Below are positions 53,071 through 61,699 of a stretch of 63,789 nt of DNA, piece by piece (the first letter of the stretch is position 1; the number at the start of each line of letters is the position of its first letter). Location: contig NZ_JAMBOR010000020.1 of NCBI RefSeq assembly GCF_023715845.1, forward strand, positions 1-63,789. The letters are read 5' to 3'. The notes under the pieces are model-generated. The model had not been told where the DNA came from. It made no database searches and saw nothing but the letters and a program-made list of their open reading frames with translations. Made by a program: the position numbers and the translations under genes. This DNA is from Fictibacillus phosphorivorans. Its GTDB lineage: Bacteria; Bacillota; Bacilli; Bacillales; Fictibacillaceae.

Positions 53071-53565
53071 CTATTTTCTCTTTTTGAAATCTGCTTCTTT
53101 TAAGTAGCCTTCAGCTTCTGCGTACGTCTCAAATGCTGCTTCAAGAGCATCATCTTCATCAAAGATAAACCACATGCCATCTTCACCCACAAGTCTGATT
53201 TTTTCATGACTGTGGCTGAACCAATGTTCTTCTTTACGTTCTGTATCATCTGTACGATCTTTTTTTGGTTGCTGCCATCCGTGTTTCTTAGAAAGGAACG
53301 CCATGGAATCCTTAATAAGTGCAATAAGCTCATCAGCTTCATAGTCACGAATGTTTACATATCCCTTATCGTTCTTAACGCTTTGCGGAAGGTGTCCCCC
53401 ATATACAAATCCGTTGCCGTTCGGGTGAAGGTGATACACGACGATCTTCTTGTCCTGCACACTTTCCTCATAATGGAAATTAACACGGCCAAGCGACACT
53501 TCGTGCAACTCCAGCTCAGGGAAATTCTCTTGAATTAAAGCCATTTTATCTTCAAATGAAAGCAT
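53071..53565 (-). CDS. Conserved hypothetical protein, 164 aa
   Basis: A cytoplasmic protein of 164 aa without signal peptide. The N-terminal half has mixed alpha/beta character with HLHPNGNGFVYGG; the C-terminal half is acidic and contains WFIFDEDDALEAAFETYAEAEGYL. It is the first gene of the minus-strand operon with the 58-aa protein and ywbE. No family is recognised. The phased repeat array lies just upstream of its promoter region. Confidence 0.75.
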   Translation of the reverse strand: MLSFEDKMALIQENFPELELHEVSLGRVNFHYEESVQDKKIVVYHLHPNGNGFVYGGHLPQSVKNDKGYVNIRDYEADELIALIKDSMAFLSKKHGWQQPKKDRTDDTERKEEHWFSHSHEKIRLVGEDGMWFIFDEDDALEAAFETYAEAEGYLKEADFKKRK

Positions 53566-53717
53566 TTTAAATACGCTCCGTTTCTTTTATTGTGATTGGT
53601 TGATTATAACATACAGAAAGATTAAAACGAAAATACCTGTCGAATCATCTCCATGCATCTGCCTTTATGACGGTAACGGTCATTTTACGGTACGTCTTTT
53701 TATAATTGTTACACGTT

Positions 53718-53845
53718 CGCTCAGAAATTCAGATCTTCGCTCAAAAAATTATCTGTACGCTCAAAATCCTTTACGTACGCTCAAACTGGATGTAGTTTCG
53801 CTCAAAATTTTACACGAGCGCTCAATAATCCTATTTTTACTCAAA
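53718..53845. repeat. 20-bp phased repeat array, core CGCTCAAA
   Basis: CGCTCA begins at 53718, 53738, 53758, 53778, 53799 and 53819, and a degenerate TACTCA at 53838: spacings 20, 20, 20, 21, 20 and 19 bp. Most cores are followed by AAA. The array fills the space between the terminator of the dipeptidase gene and the leader of the 164-aa gene. Confidence 0.85.
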
Positions 53846-53880
53846 AAAGGAGCCGACATCCATGTGTCAGCTCCTTCTTT
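53846..53880 (-). terminator. Terminator after dipeptidase gene
   Basis: On the minus strand AAGGAGCTGACA pairs with TGTCGGCTCCTT around CATGGA and is followed by TTTTTTG. Confidence 0.85.
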
Positions 53881-53906
53881 TGTATATTTTATCGTGTAGA
53901 GGCTTC

Positions 53907-55283
53907 TCACTTGAAGGATTTCTCCAGCTCAAACCAATAATCAGCGAGGGTTTCCATACCTTTGTCGAAGTTTTCCAGATGGAAGTGTTCGTTTGGCGCA
54001 TGGAAGTTTTCTGTTGAAAGTCCAAAGCCCATTAATACAACGGGAATGTTTAACATTTGGTCGAATGTTGCAACGATTGGAATGGATCCGCCGCCGCGAG
54101 TGAAGGCAGTCGGAACGCCATACACTTTTTCATAAGAACGTGCTGCCGCTTGAATGGCAGGATGGTCAAACGGTGTTACATAAGGAGCTCCTTTATCAAA
54201 AAGGGTTACTTTAACGTCGATTCCAACTGGCTTATGTTTTTCAATATGTGCTTTTACTTTTTCGATGATCTCATCCGGCTCTTGGTTCGGGACGAGGCGG
54301 CAGCTGATTTTCGCATGAGCTTCTGCAGGGATTACCGTCTTGATGCCTTCGCCTTGGAAGCCTCCCCAGATTCCGTTAAGCTCTAACGTCGGTCGTGCCC
54401 ATGTGCGCTCGATGTGAGAATAACCTTCCTCACCTGTTAGTTCCGTAACCCCAAGCTGCTCTTTAAGTGCTTCTTCTGTTAACGGGAGTGCACGGAACGC
54501 TTCTCTTTCTTCTTCTGTTAGCTCTTGAACGTTTTCATAAAAACCATCAACTAAAATACGTCCGTTTTCGTCACGGAAGGATTGCAGAAGCTCTGTGATC
54601 GCATGCAGTGGATTTTGAACCGCTCCTCCATAAAGACCGGAGTGGAGATCGCTGTTTGGTCCCGTTACATCAATCTGCATCGCGCACATGCCGCGAAGAC
54701 CATAGCAGATCGCAGGCTTGCCGCGGTCAAGCATTCCCGTATCAGAGATTACGATCACATCCGATGCTAATAGGTCCTTATGATTTTCGATAAACTTCGG
54801 AAGGCTCGGACTGCCGATTTCTTCTTCTCCTTCGATACAAAACTTGAAGTTAAGAGGAAGAGTCCCTTCTGTTTCTAGAATAGCTTGAAGTACTTTCAGA
54901 TGCATGAACGTTTGACCTTTATCGTCAGAGGCACCTCGTGCATATAGTTTGTTGTCTCGAATCGTCGCTTCATAGGGAGGTGTCTCCCAGAGTTCTAGTG
55001 GATCAACGGGCTGAACATCATAGTGTCCATAAACGAGCACGGTCGGTTTACCTTCAGCTTTTAACCAGTCCGCATAAACAACAGGGTGACCGTCTGTCTC
55101 ATGAATCTCTACATTCTCCATGCCGATCTTAGATAGTTCGTCCGCGATCCACTCTGCGCCTTTTCGAACATCTTCCTTATGTTCAGGCAGTGCGCTCACA
55201 CTTGGTATGGCGAGCCAGTCTGTTAACTCTTTTAAATGAGTATCACGGTTTTCTTTTAAATAGTTCGTGATCTTGTCTGTCAT
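53907..55283 (-). CDS. M20 family metallopeptidase (dipeptidase)
   Basis: A zinc aminopeptidase or dipeptidase of 458 aa of the M20 family. The first zinc ligands lie in VYGHYDVQPV, the bridging aspartate in GASDDKGQ, the catalytic glutamate pair in IEGEEEIGS, and the last ligand in the C-terminal FHAPNEHF. A dimerisation insert lies at about 200-330. It probably cleaves dipeptides in the cytoplasm, similar to carnosinase-like enzymes. It is monocistronic. Confidence 0.93.
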   Translation of the reverse strand: MTDKITNYLKENRDTHLKELTDWLAIPSVSALPEHKEDVRKGAEWIADELSKIGMENVEIHETDGHPVVYADWLKAEGKPTVLVYGHYDVQPVDPLELWETPPYEATIRDNKLYARGASDDKGQTFMHLKVLQAILETEGTLPLNFKFCIEGEEEIGSPSLPKFIENHKDLLASDVIVISDTGMLDRGKPAICYGLRGMCAMQIDVTGPNSDLHSGLYGGAVQNPLHAITELLQSFRDENGRILVDGFYENVQELTEEEREAFRALPLTEEALKEQLGVTELTGEEGYSHIERTWARPTLELNGIWGGFQGEGIKTVIPAEAHAKISCRLVPNQEPDEIIEKVKAHIEKHKPVGIDVKVTLFDKGAPYVTPFDHPAIQAAARSYEKVYGVPTAFTRGGGSIPIVATFDQMLNIPVVLMGFGLSTENFHAPNEHFHLENFDKGMETLADYWFELEKSFK

Positions 55284-55468
55284 CTTAAGTCCTCCTTATG
55301 TATGGTTGCGCTTTACTTATTAGTTTAATAGAGTTCTGCTTCGAAATGAAATATTCTTCCTCTCTTTTTGTTACAGTGTTTTGAGTTATAGGTGCCTATC
55401 CATTTCACACACCTTATGTATTTGTGGTTTACTAAAGGTAAAGCTAACGGTAAAGATATTCTGTAAAG

Positions 55469-56326
55469 ATGGAAATAAACCTTTTAAAAAATAAAATAGA
55501 AAGAAGTGCAGAAGCATTGAATAAAAAAATCGGATTTATCGGCTTTGGTAAAATGGCACAGGCGATGGCAGGGGGGATGATTCGTTCCGAGCTTATCAGA
55601 ACGGATCAGATCATGGCGAGCATGCGGACAAAGGAATCACGAACGCTTGCGGCTGAACGGTTCGGAATAGAAGTTTCAGCTGTAAATAGTGATGTTGCAG
55701 CATTTGCAGATGTTTTGTTCCTCGCCGTGGCGCCTTATACGTATGTTGAAGTGATAGAAGAAATAAAAGAAACCATCAAACCTGATGCTGTGATCATTAC
55801 GGTTGCCGCTGGTATTACGACAACAGATGTTGAGAACGGGTTCGGTAAAAAGGTAAAAGTGGTACGTACGATGCCGAATACGCCGTCTTTAGTGGGAGCG
55901 GGAATGACTGCGGTCTCGGTGAACCGTGAAATCACAGATGAAGATTTGGAAACCGTCCAACAATTGTTAAGCAGTTTTGGAAAAGTAGAGATCATTGCGG
56001 AAGCTCAAATGGATGCGATTCCGGCAATCAGCGGATCTTCTCCGGCGTATGTTTATATGATGATTGAAGCGATGGCAGATGGCGGCGTCCGACAAGGGCT
56101 ATCACGCGATCAGTCGTATCGTTTAGCGGCTCAAGCTGTCCTAGGAGCAGCACAGATGGTTCTTGAGACAGGAAAACACCCTGGAGAGCTTAAAGACCAA
56201 GTAACATCACCAGGCGGAGCAACGATAGCAGCGGTTTCGACACTTGAGCAAGAACGATTCCGTGGTGCACTACTAGCTGCGATGGACAGCTGTACAGCAA
56301 AAGTGAAAGATTTGGGGAAAAAGTAA
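55469..56326 (+). CDS. proC: Pyrroline-5-carboxylate reductase
   Basis: An oxidoreductase of 285 aa that reduces pyrroline-5-carboxylate to proline with NADPH. The Rossmann motif [16 protein letters not shown] is near residues 21-36, followed by [18 protein letters not shown] and the C-terminal [16 protein letters not shown], all typical of ProC. The first 16 residues are absent in relatives; a TTG at 55517 would give 269 aa, closer to the usual length, but neither start has a strong ribosome binding site. The stop overlaps the helicase start by 1 bp. Confidence 0.93.
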   Translation: MEINLLKNKIERSAEALNKKIGFIGFGKMAQAMAGGMIRSELIRTDQIMASMRTKESRTLAAERFGIEVSAVNSDVAAFADVLFLAVAPYTYVEVIEEIKETIKPDAVIITVAAGITTTDVENGFGKKVKVVRTMPNTPSLVGAGMTAVSVNREITDEDLETVQQLLSSFGKVEIIAEAQMDAIPAISGSSPAYVYMMIEAMADGGVRQGLSRDQSYRLAAQAVLGAAQMVLETGKHPGELKDQVTSPGGATIAAVSTLEQERFRGALLAAMDSCTAKVKDLGKK

Positions 56327-57441
56327 TGAGTTTTAAAGAATTAGGCCTATCAGATGCTCTTACTGAAGTTCTTTTACAGAACGGAATCGGTGAACCAACA
56401 CCTATTCAAAAAGAAACGATTCCTATCATTTTAGAAGGAAAAGATGTAGTGGGTCAGGCCCAGACCGGAACGGGTAAGACTCTTGCCTTTGTATTACCGA
56501 TCCTTCAAAAAATAGATAGCGAGAGTCCTTTTATACAAGGTTTGATTGTAGCTCCAACAAGAGAGCTGGCCATTCAGATTACGGCTGAAGTTCGAAAGTT
56601 AACAGAGCCTTTAAACGAGATCAATGTCCTTGCTGTTTATGGCGGACAAGATGTGATCGCACAGATGCATAAGTTAGAGGGGAAAGTGCATCTTGTAGTG
56701 GGTACACCTGGCAGGCTGCTTGATCATATCCGCCGTGAAACGATCGATTTGTCTGAAGTCACAACTTTTGTGCTAGATGAAGCGGATCAGATGCTGCATA
56801 TTGGCTTCTTAACAGATATAGAAGACATTATGGAACAAGTGCCGGAGTCCCGCCAGACCTTACTGTTTTCAGCAACGATGCCTGAGGAAGTAAAGAAGCT
56901 TGCTCAAACTTACACAAAGAACCCTAGGGATATTCATATTAAAACGAAACAGGTCACCCTGAAGGAAATCAGACAGCGTGTCGTTGAAACGACAGACCGA
57001 GGAAAGCAGAACGACCTTATTCAAACCATACGTTTATTGCGTCCTTACTTGGCTATTATATTCTGCCGAACGAAGCGGAGAGTAAGCAAGTTAAATGAGG
57101 CGCTGCAAAATATGGGGTATAACGCCGATGAATTGCATGGCGACCTTTCACAAGCGAAAAGAGAAGATGTCATGAAACGTTTTCGTGAAGGCGAAATTCA
57201 GTATCTTGTCGCGACAGACGTGGCTGCGCGAGGACTTGACGTCGAAGGTGTGACCCATGTTTTTAATTATGATATCGCCCTTGATACCGAGAGTTATATA
57301 CACCGGATCGGAAGGACCGGACGGGCTGGAGGAAAAGGCTTAGCTGTTACGTTTGTTGCGCCAAAAGATCAACGGCTGCTTCAGATGATCGAACGGGAAA
57401 CAAATCAAAAATTGAAGGCTCTGAAACTGGAATATTTATAA
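56326..57441 (+). CDS. DEAD-box RNA helicase (YfmL-like)
   Basis: An RNA helicase of 371 aa with all core motifs: the Q motif [49 protein letters not shown] and HRIGRTGR. It lacks the C-terminal extension of CshA or DbpA, so the short YfmL type, which functions in ribosome assembly in B. subtilis, is the best fit. It is translationally coupled to proC (TAATG). A terminator follows. Confidence 0.92.
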   Translation: MSFKELGLSDALTEVLLQNGIGEPTPIQKETIPIILEGKDVVGQAQTGTGKTLAFVLPILQKIDSESPFIQGLIVAPTRELAIQITAEVRKLTEPLNEINVLAVYGGQDVIAQMHKLEGKVHLVVGTPGRLLDHIRRETIDLSEVTTFVLDEADQMLHIGFLTDIEDIMEQVPESRQTLLFSATMPEEVKKLAQTYTKNPRDIHIKTKQVTLKEIRQRVVETTDRGKQNDLIQTIRLLRPYLAIIFCRTKRRVSKLNEALQNMGYNADELHGDLSQAKREDVMKRFREGEIQYLVATDVAARGLDVEGVTHVFNYDIALDTESYIHRIGRTGRAGGKGLAVTFVAPKDQRLLQMIERETNQKLKALKLEYL

Positions 57442-57467
57442 AATTTAATCAAGATTATTTTTCAAAA

Positions 57468-57501
57468 AAACGGGAATCCTTCAAGGAGACCCGTTTTTTT
57501 G
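57468..57501 (+). terminator. Terminator after helicase gene
   Basis: AAACGGG pairs with CCCGTTT, with an inner AATCCTT/AAGGAGA stem, followed by TTTTT. Confidence 0.85.
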
Positions 57502-57521
57502 TGGGTATATAATACCAACTA

Positions 57522-57538
57522 TTATTACCAGGTAATAA
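57522..57538. promoter_or_regulatory. Perfect 17-bp palindrome upstream of desaturase
   Basis: TTATTACC-A-GGTAATAA is a perfect palindrome 84 bp before the desaturase start, just after the terminator. A second weaker dyad (GGTATATAATACC) is at about 57505-57517. This form is typical of operators of TetR-type regulators; no such regulator is encoded here. Confidence 0.5.
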
Positions 57539-57621
57539 AAACGGTTGCGTCATAAAACAAACCTTGTTACGATGATGTGGTATGAGAATTCGAAAGAGTC
57601 AGATTTATAGGAGTTGAGTAA

Positions 57622-58725
57622 ATGAAAGATCTACAATCGTTTGGCTGGTATGCAGCAAAAATTGCTCCCAAGCTGCCGAAAGAGGCATTCAAACCGGTAC
57701 CATCACGGTTATGGGGAGGACTTGTCTATTTATTGATTTCAATCACCGGTATATTGGTTATCGGTTTATTAAATAATTTGAATCCTTGGTTAGGACTCGG
57801 TATCGCGATCATTTTAGGTTCATGTTTTGCAGGAATGGGCTTTTTAGGACATGAAATCTTGCACGGAACGGTCATTCGCAAACCTTGGCTGCGTGACTTT
57901 TTAGGAGCTGTAGCATTCTGGCCGTTAAGTGTCGGACCGAAACTATGGCGCAAATGGCATAACACCACACATCATGTACACACTCAAGAAGATGGGGAAG
58001 ATCCAGATGCTTGGCCCACATTAGAAAACTTGTCACACAAGCCATTCTTACAAAAAGTATACAAGCTTCCAATGTGGATGCGTTCTATTGTAAGTTTTGC
58101 TTTTCTATCGATCTCGTTTACAACGCATGGTCTTTTCATGTTTAAACGATTTATAAAAGAATTTAAGCCAAGCAATCGTCCTTCTGTATGGCTTCAGCTG
58201 TTGCTCCCTTGGGCAACATGGATTGGACTCTTAGTATGGTTGGGTCCTGTTAAATGGATCTTTGCGGTATTGCTTCCGCTATTAATTGCAAATGCGATTG
58301 TAATGAGCTATATTGCAACAAATCATCGTCTGAATCCAATGACTGATGTGAACGATCCGCTCGCAAACAGCTTAACCGTTACGGTTCCAAAATGGGTGGA
58401 TGTGCTTCATTTTAACTTCTCTTACCATACGGAACATCATTTGTTCCCTGGTATGAGTCCAAAATATTATCCGCTCGTAAAGAAACATATTAAAGAAATG
58501 TGGCCAGAACGCTATCATGAGATGCCGCATTGGAAAGCATTAGTCACGTTATGGAAAACGCCTCGTGTCTATTTCAATCAGCATCAATTCGTAGACCCTG
58601 CACCAGGTTATGTATATCCATCACTTGGACATGGTCTGGATCCTGACCGCATATCTTATCAAAAAGGTGAATCAACCGAAAATGAGATCACCGCACCAAA
58701 AGCCACACCTAAAAGCATCCATTAA
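57622..58725 (+). CDS. Membrane fatty acid desaturase
   Basis: A membrane desaturase of 367 aa with three histidine boxes of the di-iron centre: GHEILH (76-81), HNTTHHVH (113-120) and HTEHH (269-273), and four to six membrane segments between them. It introduces double bonds in membrane lipids, which lowers the melting point in the cold. The C-terminal 50 residues are hydrophilic. It is monocistronic; a 17-bp palindrome lies in the upstream region, and no DesRK two-component system is in the window. Confidence 0.92.
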   Translation: MKDLQSFGWYAAKIAPKLPKEAFKPVPSRLWGGLVYLLISITGILVIGLLNNLNPWLGLGIAIILGSCFAGMGFLGHEILHGTVIRKPWLRDFLGAVAFWPLSVGPKLWRKWHNTTHHVHTQEDGEDPDAWPTLENLSHKPFLQKVYKLPMWMRSIVSFAFLSISFTTHGLFMFKRFIKEFKPSNRPSVWLQLLLPWATWIGLLVWLGPVKWIFAVLLPLLIANAIVMSYIATNHRLNPMTDVNDPLANSLTVTVPKWVDVLHFNFSYHTEHHLFPGMSPKYYPLVKKHIKEMWPERYHEMPHWKALVTLWKTPRVYFNQHQFVDPAPGYVYPSLGHGLDPDRISYQKGESTENEITAPKATPKSIH

Positions 58726-58742
58726 TCTGGGTGCTTTTTCTT
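58706..58742 (+). terminator. Terminator overlapping the desaturase stop
   Basis: AAAAGCATCC pairs with GGGTGCTTTT around ATTAATCT and is followed by TCTTTTT. The left arm is the last codons of the desaturase gene. Confidence 0.8.
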
Positions 58743-59015
58743 TTTCCAATTAACAGTAAAACTTATTTATAATGATAGGAGGAAGCGGTTTTTCAGGAAA
58801 CTTTACAGCATTCGTCGCGTTCCTTTTAGCGTGCATCCTATTGTTTAAAGATGTCACTTGGGGATAGACGGTTGTTTGTGTGTTTATCGTACTCATGCGT
58901 TTCTAATCGTTTATACGTTTTGAAAAAAATCCAAAGTGAAAAAGCGTGCTTTCCTTTATTGGAAAGCACGCTTTTTCTTAAAAGTGTTGAATTTCGAGTG
59001 TTTTCTTCCTTGTAA
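58743..59015. other. Spacer with terminator, no gene recognised
   Basis: A 31-codon frame (58772-58867) with Gly-rich start and one hydrophobic stretch is visible but has no ribosome binding site. A perfect hairpin AAAAAGCGTGCTTTCC/GGAAAGCACGCTTTTT lies at 58937-58976 and can terminate the minus-strand alpha-glucosidase operon. Confidence 0.4.
58937..58976. terminator. Bidirectional terminator
   Basis: AAAAAGCGTGCTTTCC pairs perfectly with GGAAAGCACGCTTTTT around TTTATT, with A and T runs that make it functional in both directions. Confidence 0.85.
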
Positions 59016-59145
59016 GTTGATTGGAGCGCAAGGTTGCCGACTCTTGCGGGACGAGTGGGACAGGTGAGAGTCTAAATGACGCAAAGCGGCAGGAGGATCA
59101 CCCGCCCGCCCCGCGGAAAGCGTGCAACCTGGAGAGGAAATCAAC
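59016..59145. repeat. 130-bp GC-rich repeat element with inverted ends
   Basis: The element is bounded by GTTGATT (59016-59022) and AATCAAC (59139-59145). It is distinctly richer in G and C than its surroundings and contains GACTCTTGCGGGACGAG and CCCGCCCGCCCCGCGG segments that can pair in part. Elements of this look (TTGATTGGAGCG...GGAAATCAAC) recur in intergenic regions of Bacillaceae. It encodes no protein and lies between an operon and its terminator. Confidence 0.8.
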
Positions 59146-59160
59146 TACCAAAACAGCTTT

Positions 59161-60822
59161 TTAGTTCACTCGGTAGACGCGAGCTTCATAAGGTTTTAAT
59201 GAAAGACTTGTTACATCATCATGTGCTCCAACTTCTTCATTAGCTAGAAGGAGATTTTCAGCGTTCAACGAAAGCTCCGTTTCAAACACGGCTTCCTTTT
59301 TAGAAAGGTTCGTAATGACAACCACTTGTTCTTCACCGAGCGTACGAGTGTATGCATAGATTTGCTTATTGTCTTCAAGCAGTAAATCATACCTTCCGTA
59401 CGTAAATATTTCGTTCTCTTTTTTAAGGGAAATCATTTTTTTGTAGAAGGTCAAGATGGACTTCTCGTCATGTTCCTGTTTTTCTACGTTGATCTCCTTA
59501 TAGTTAGGGTTAACTTTCATCCAAGGTGTGCCGGTTGTGAATCCAGCGTTCACGCTGCTGTTCCACTGCATCGGTGTACGGCTGTTATCACGCGAAGATG
59601 CCCAAATGACGGCCATGATGTCTTCGTGTGAAACGCCTTCTTCTCGCTTAATGCGATACATATTTTTTACTGCTACATCATCGTAGTCTTCGATGGAATC
59701 GAACTGAACGTTCGTCATCCCAATCTCTTGCCCTTGATAGATGAACGGTGTTCCTTGCATAAGGAAGTACATTGCTCCCATACTTGTAGCACTTTGATAC
59801 CAGAATTCTTTATCGTTGCCCCAAGTGGAAACAACACGAGGCTTATCATGGTTCTCGATGAATAAAGCGTTCCATCCTTCTTTTTCGAGACCTTTCTGCC
59901 AGCGTGTCAGCACCTTTTTCAGTTCAACGATATCCAGATCAGGGCTCGTTTCTGCATCCCAAAGTCCAAGGTGTTCGAATTGGAAGATCATATCCATCTT
60001 CCCTTGTTTTTTACCAACCCAAAGGTCTGCTTCATCCACCTTAACGCCGTTTGCTTCACCAACCGTCATGACGTCATAGTTAGCGTAAGTGCGGTCTTTG
60101 AATTCTTGGAGGAATGTATGGATCCCTTTCTGGTTCATATGCATATCGAATGAAGATACGTACTTTTCGTTCTTCGGATTTGGCATGTCTGGGAAGCCAG
60201 GACGTTTTTTGATGTGACTGATCGCATCGATTCGGAAACCATCAATCCCTTTATCAAGCCACCAGTTTACCGTATCGTAGAGGGCTTCACGCACTTCAGG
60301 GTTTTCCCAGTTCACGTCAGGTTGTTTAGTCGAGAAAACATGAAGGTAATATTGGTCTGTTTTTTCATCATATTCCCAAGCTGAACCTGAGAAAATACTT
60401 TCCCAGTTGTTCGGTTCTTTCCCATCTTTACCGTCTCTCCAAAAGTACCAGTCACGTTTCGGATTGTCTTTTGATGAACGGGACTCGATAAACCATGGAT
60501 GCTCATCACTTGTATGATTAAGGACAAGATCAATGATCAGCTTCATACCACGCTTATGCACTTCATTCAAGAGTGCATCAAAGTCTTCCATCGTTCCGAA
60601 ATCTTCCATGATGTCCTGATAATCAGATATATCATATCCATTATCATCGTTCGGAGATTTGTACATCGGACAGATCCAGATGACATCAATCCCTAGGTCT
60701 TTAATGTAATCTAAGCGTTGGATGATTCCTTTTAAATCACCGATTCCATCTCCATTTGAATCTTGGAAACTGCGTGGGTAAATTTGATAGCCAACAGCTT
60801 CTTTCCACCAAACTTTTTCCAT
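59161..60822 (-). CDS. Alpha-glucosidase (GH13, oligo-1,6-glucosidase type)
   Basis: A cytoplasmic glycoside hydrolase of 553 aa of family GH13, subfamily of oligo-1,6-glucosidase and MalL. The nucleophile is in GFRIDAISH, the acid/base in MTVGEANGV and the third carboxylate in IENHDKPR; the start EKVWWKEAVGYQIYPRSFQDSNGDGIGDL is typical. It splits alpha-glucosides brought in by the PTS. The ATG at 60822 is preferred since GGAGG is 7 bp upstream; an ATG 3 bp earlier is nearly as good. It is the last gene of the operon. Confidence 0.93.
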   Translation of the reverse strand: MEKVWWKEAVGYQIYPRSFQDSNGDGIGDLKGIIQRLDYIKDLGIDVIWICPMYKSPNDDNGYDISDYQDIMEDFGTMEDFDALLNEVHKRGMKLIIDLVLNHTSDEHPWFIESRSSKDNPKRDWYFWRDGKDGKEPNNWESIFSGSAWEYDEKTDQYYLHVFSTKQPDVNWENPEVREALYDTVNWWLDKGIDGFRIDAISHIKKRPGFPDMPNPKNEKYVSSFDMHMNQKGIHTFLQEFKDRTYANYDVMTVGEANGVKVDEADLWVGKKQGKMDMIFQFEHLGLWDAETSPDLDIVELKKVLTRWQKGLEKEGWNALFIENHDKPRVVSTWGNDKEFWYQSATSMGAMYFLMQGTPFIYQGQEIGMTNVQFDSIEDYDDVAVKNMYRIKREEGVSHEDIMAVIWASSRDNSRTPMQWNSSVNAGFTTGTPWMKVNPNYKEINVEKQEHDEKSILTFYKKMISLKKENEIFTYGRYDLLLEDNKQIYAYTRTLGEEQVVVITNLSKKEAVFETELSLNAENLLLANEEVGAHDDVTSLSLKPYEARVYRVN

Positions 60823-60889
60823 CATGTTACCTCCAATATCACTTAACATCAGGGTAGGGGATACCTTTAAACAGGTTCCCCTTTGTCTG

Positions 60890-61693
60890 TTAGTTTTCTA
60901 GATCTAAAGTTACGGCTACACCAGCGTGATCTGAGACAACTGGTGTTTCTATTCCGTTAAAACGAACAAAAGAACTTTTTACGTTGACCGGATTGTTGCA
61001 TAGGATGTAATCGATTCTTCGTCCATCTTCTTTTCCATTCTGATTCCATCCCGCAATGGCGCCTTTAATCGTTAGTCCATCATCTTTTTCTTTAGCTAAC
61101 TCATACGTATCATAGAAGCCGTTTGATTTTACATAATCAAACCCTTCGCCTCTTACGTTCGCATCATTGTTTAAATCACCCATTAAAAAAGAAATTCCGC
61201 TTTCTGGAACATGCTTAAAGAATGCGTCGATTTGTTCTTTAAAGGGTGCGATATCATCGTTCCACCAGCCAAAATGGCCAGAGAAAAAGGTTAGTTCTTT
61301 TCCTTGATAAGAAATAGCAGCTGAAATGATCTTTCTTGTTTTCCAGTTATTCATGTCTTGAAGTTCTGTAACAAAAAAGCTGTTGCTTGACTTGATCGGA
61401 TGACGGGTTAGAATAGCTACCCCTTCTTCATACGTTACAAAACCATAGTGGGCCATGTCCCAAACAAAATCATAATCGTTAACCCCAAGTTCTTGTAATA
61501 GCTGGTTTAAAACCAATGCATAATTGTTTGCTTTAATATTTTTGTTAACAATAGGTGCGTCGATTGACTGCATGACCTCTTGAAGTGCGATGACATCATA
61601 ACGCTCGTTCGCAATATCACGAGCAAGCATCTTTAATTTTTCCATCTGGTTCTCTTCTTGCCAGCCATGGACGTTTAGCGTTAAAAGTTTCAT
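60890..61693 (-). CDS. Endonuclease/exonuclease/phosphatase family protein
   Basis: A protein of 267 aa with the EEP (DNase I-like) fold: N-terminal LTLNVHGWQEEN, metal-binding ALQEVMQ, then FFSGHFGWW, MGDLNND and the C-terminal SDHAGVAV. Substrates of this superfamily range from nucleic acids to phospholipids and sugar phosphates. It lies between the PTS permease and the alpha-glucosidase gene, so a sugar-phosphate or metabolite phosphatase role is plausible but inferred. It is 6 bp downstream of the permease gene. Confidence 0.87.
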   Translation of the reverse strand: MKLLTLNVHGWQEENQMEKLKMLARDIANERYDVIALQEVMQSIDAPIVNKNIKANNYALVLNQLLQELGVNDYDFVWDMAHYGFVTYEEGVAILTRHPIKSSNSFFVTELQDMNNWKTRKIISAAISYQGKELTFFSGHFGWWNDDIAPFKEQIDAFFKHVPESGISFLMGDLNNDANVRGEGFDYVKSNGFYDTYELAKEKDDGLTIKGAIAGWNQNGKEDGRRIDYILCNNPVNVKSSFVRFNGIETPVVSDHAGVAVTLDLEN

Positions 61694-61699
61694 AGCTTA

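Noticed and set aside
53718-53845. CRISPR-like array
   Set aside because: The conserved cores are only 6-9 bp and the unit is 20 bp; CRISPR repeats are 23 bp or longer with spacers of about 30 bp, and no cas gene is present.
53600-53899. Plus-strand frame of 99 codons
   Set aside because: It is formed by the phased repeat array and a terminator, with no ribosome binding site or recognisable protein sequence.
58772-58867. 31-codon frame with a Gly-rich start and hydrophobic stretch, slightly like YjcZ peptides
   Set aside because: There is no ribosome binding site before the ATG; the AGGAGG in the area is inside the frame and not followed by a start codon.
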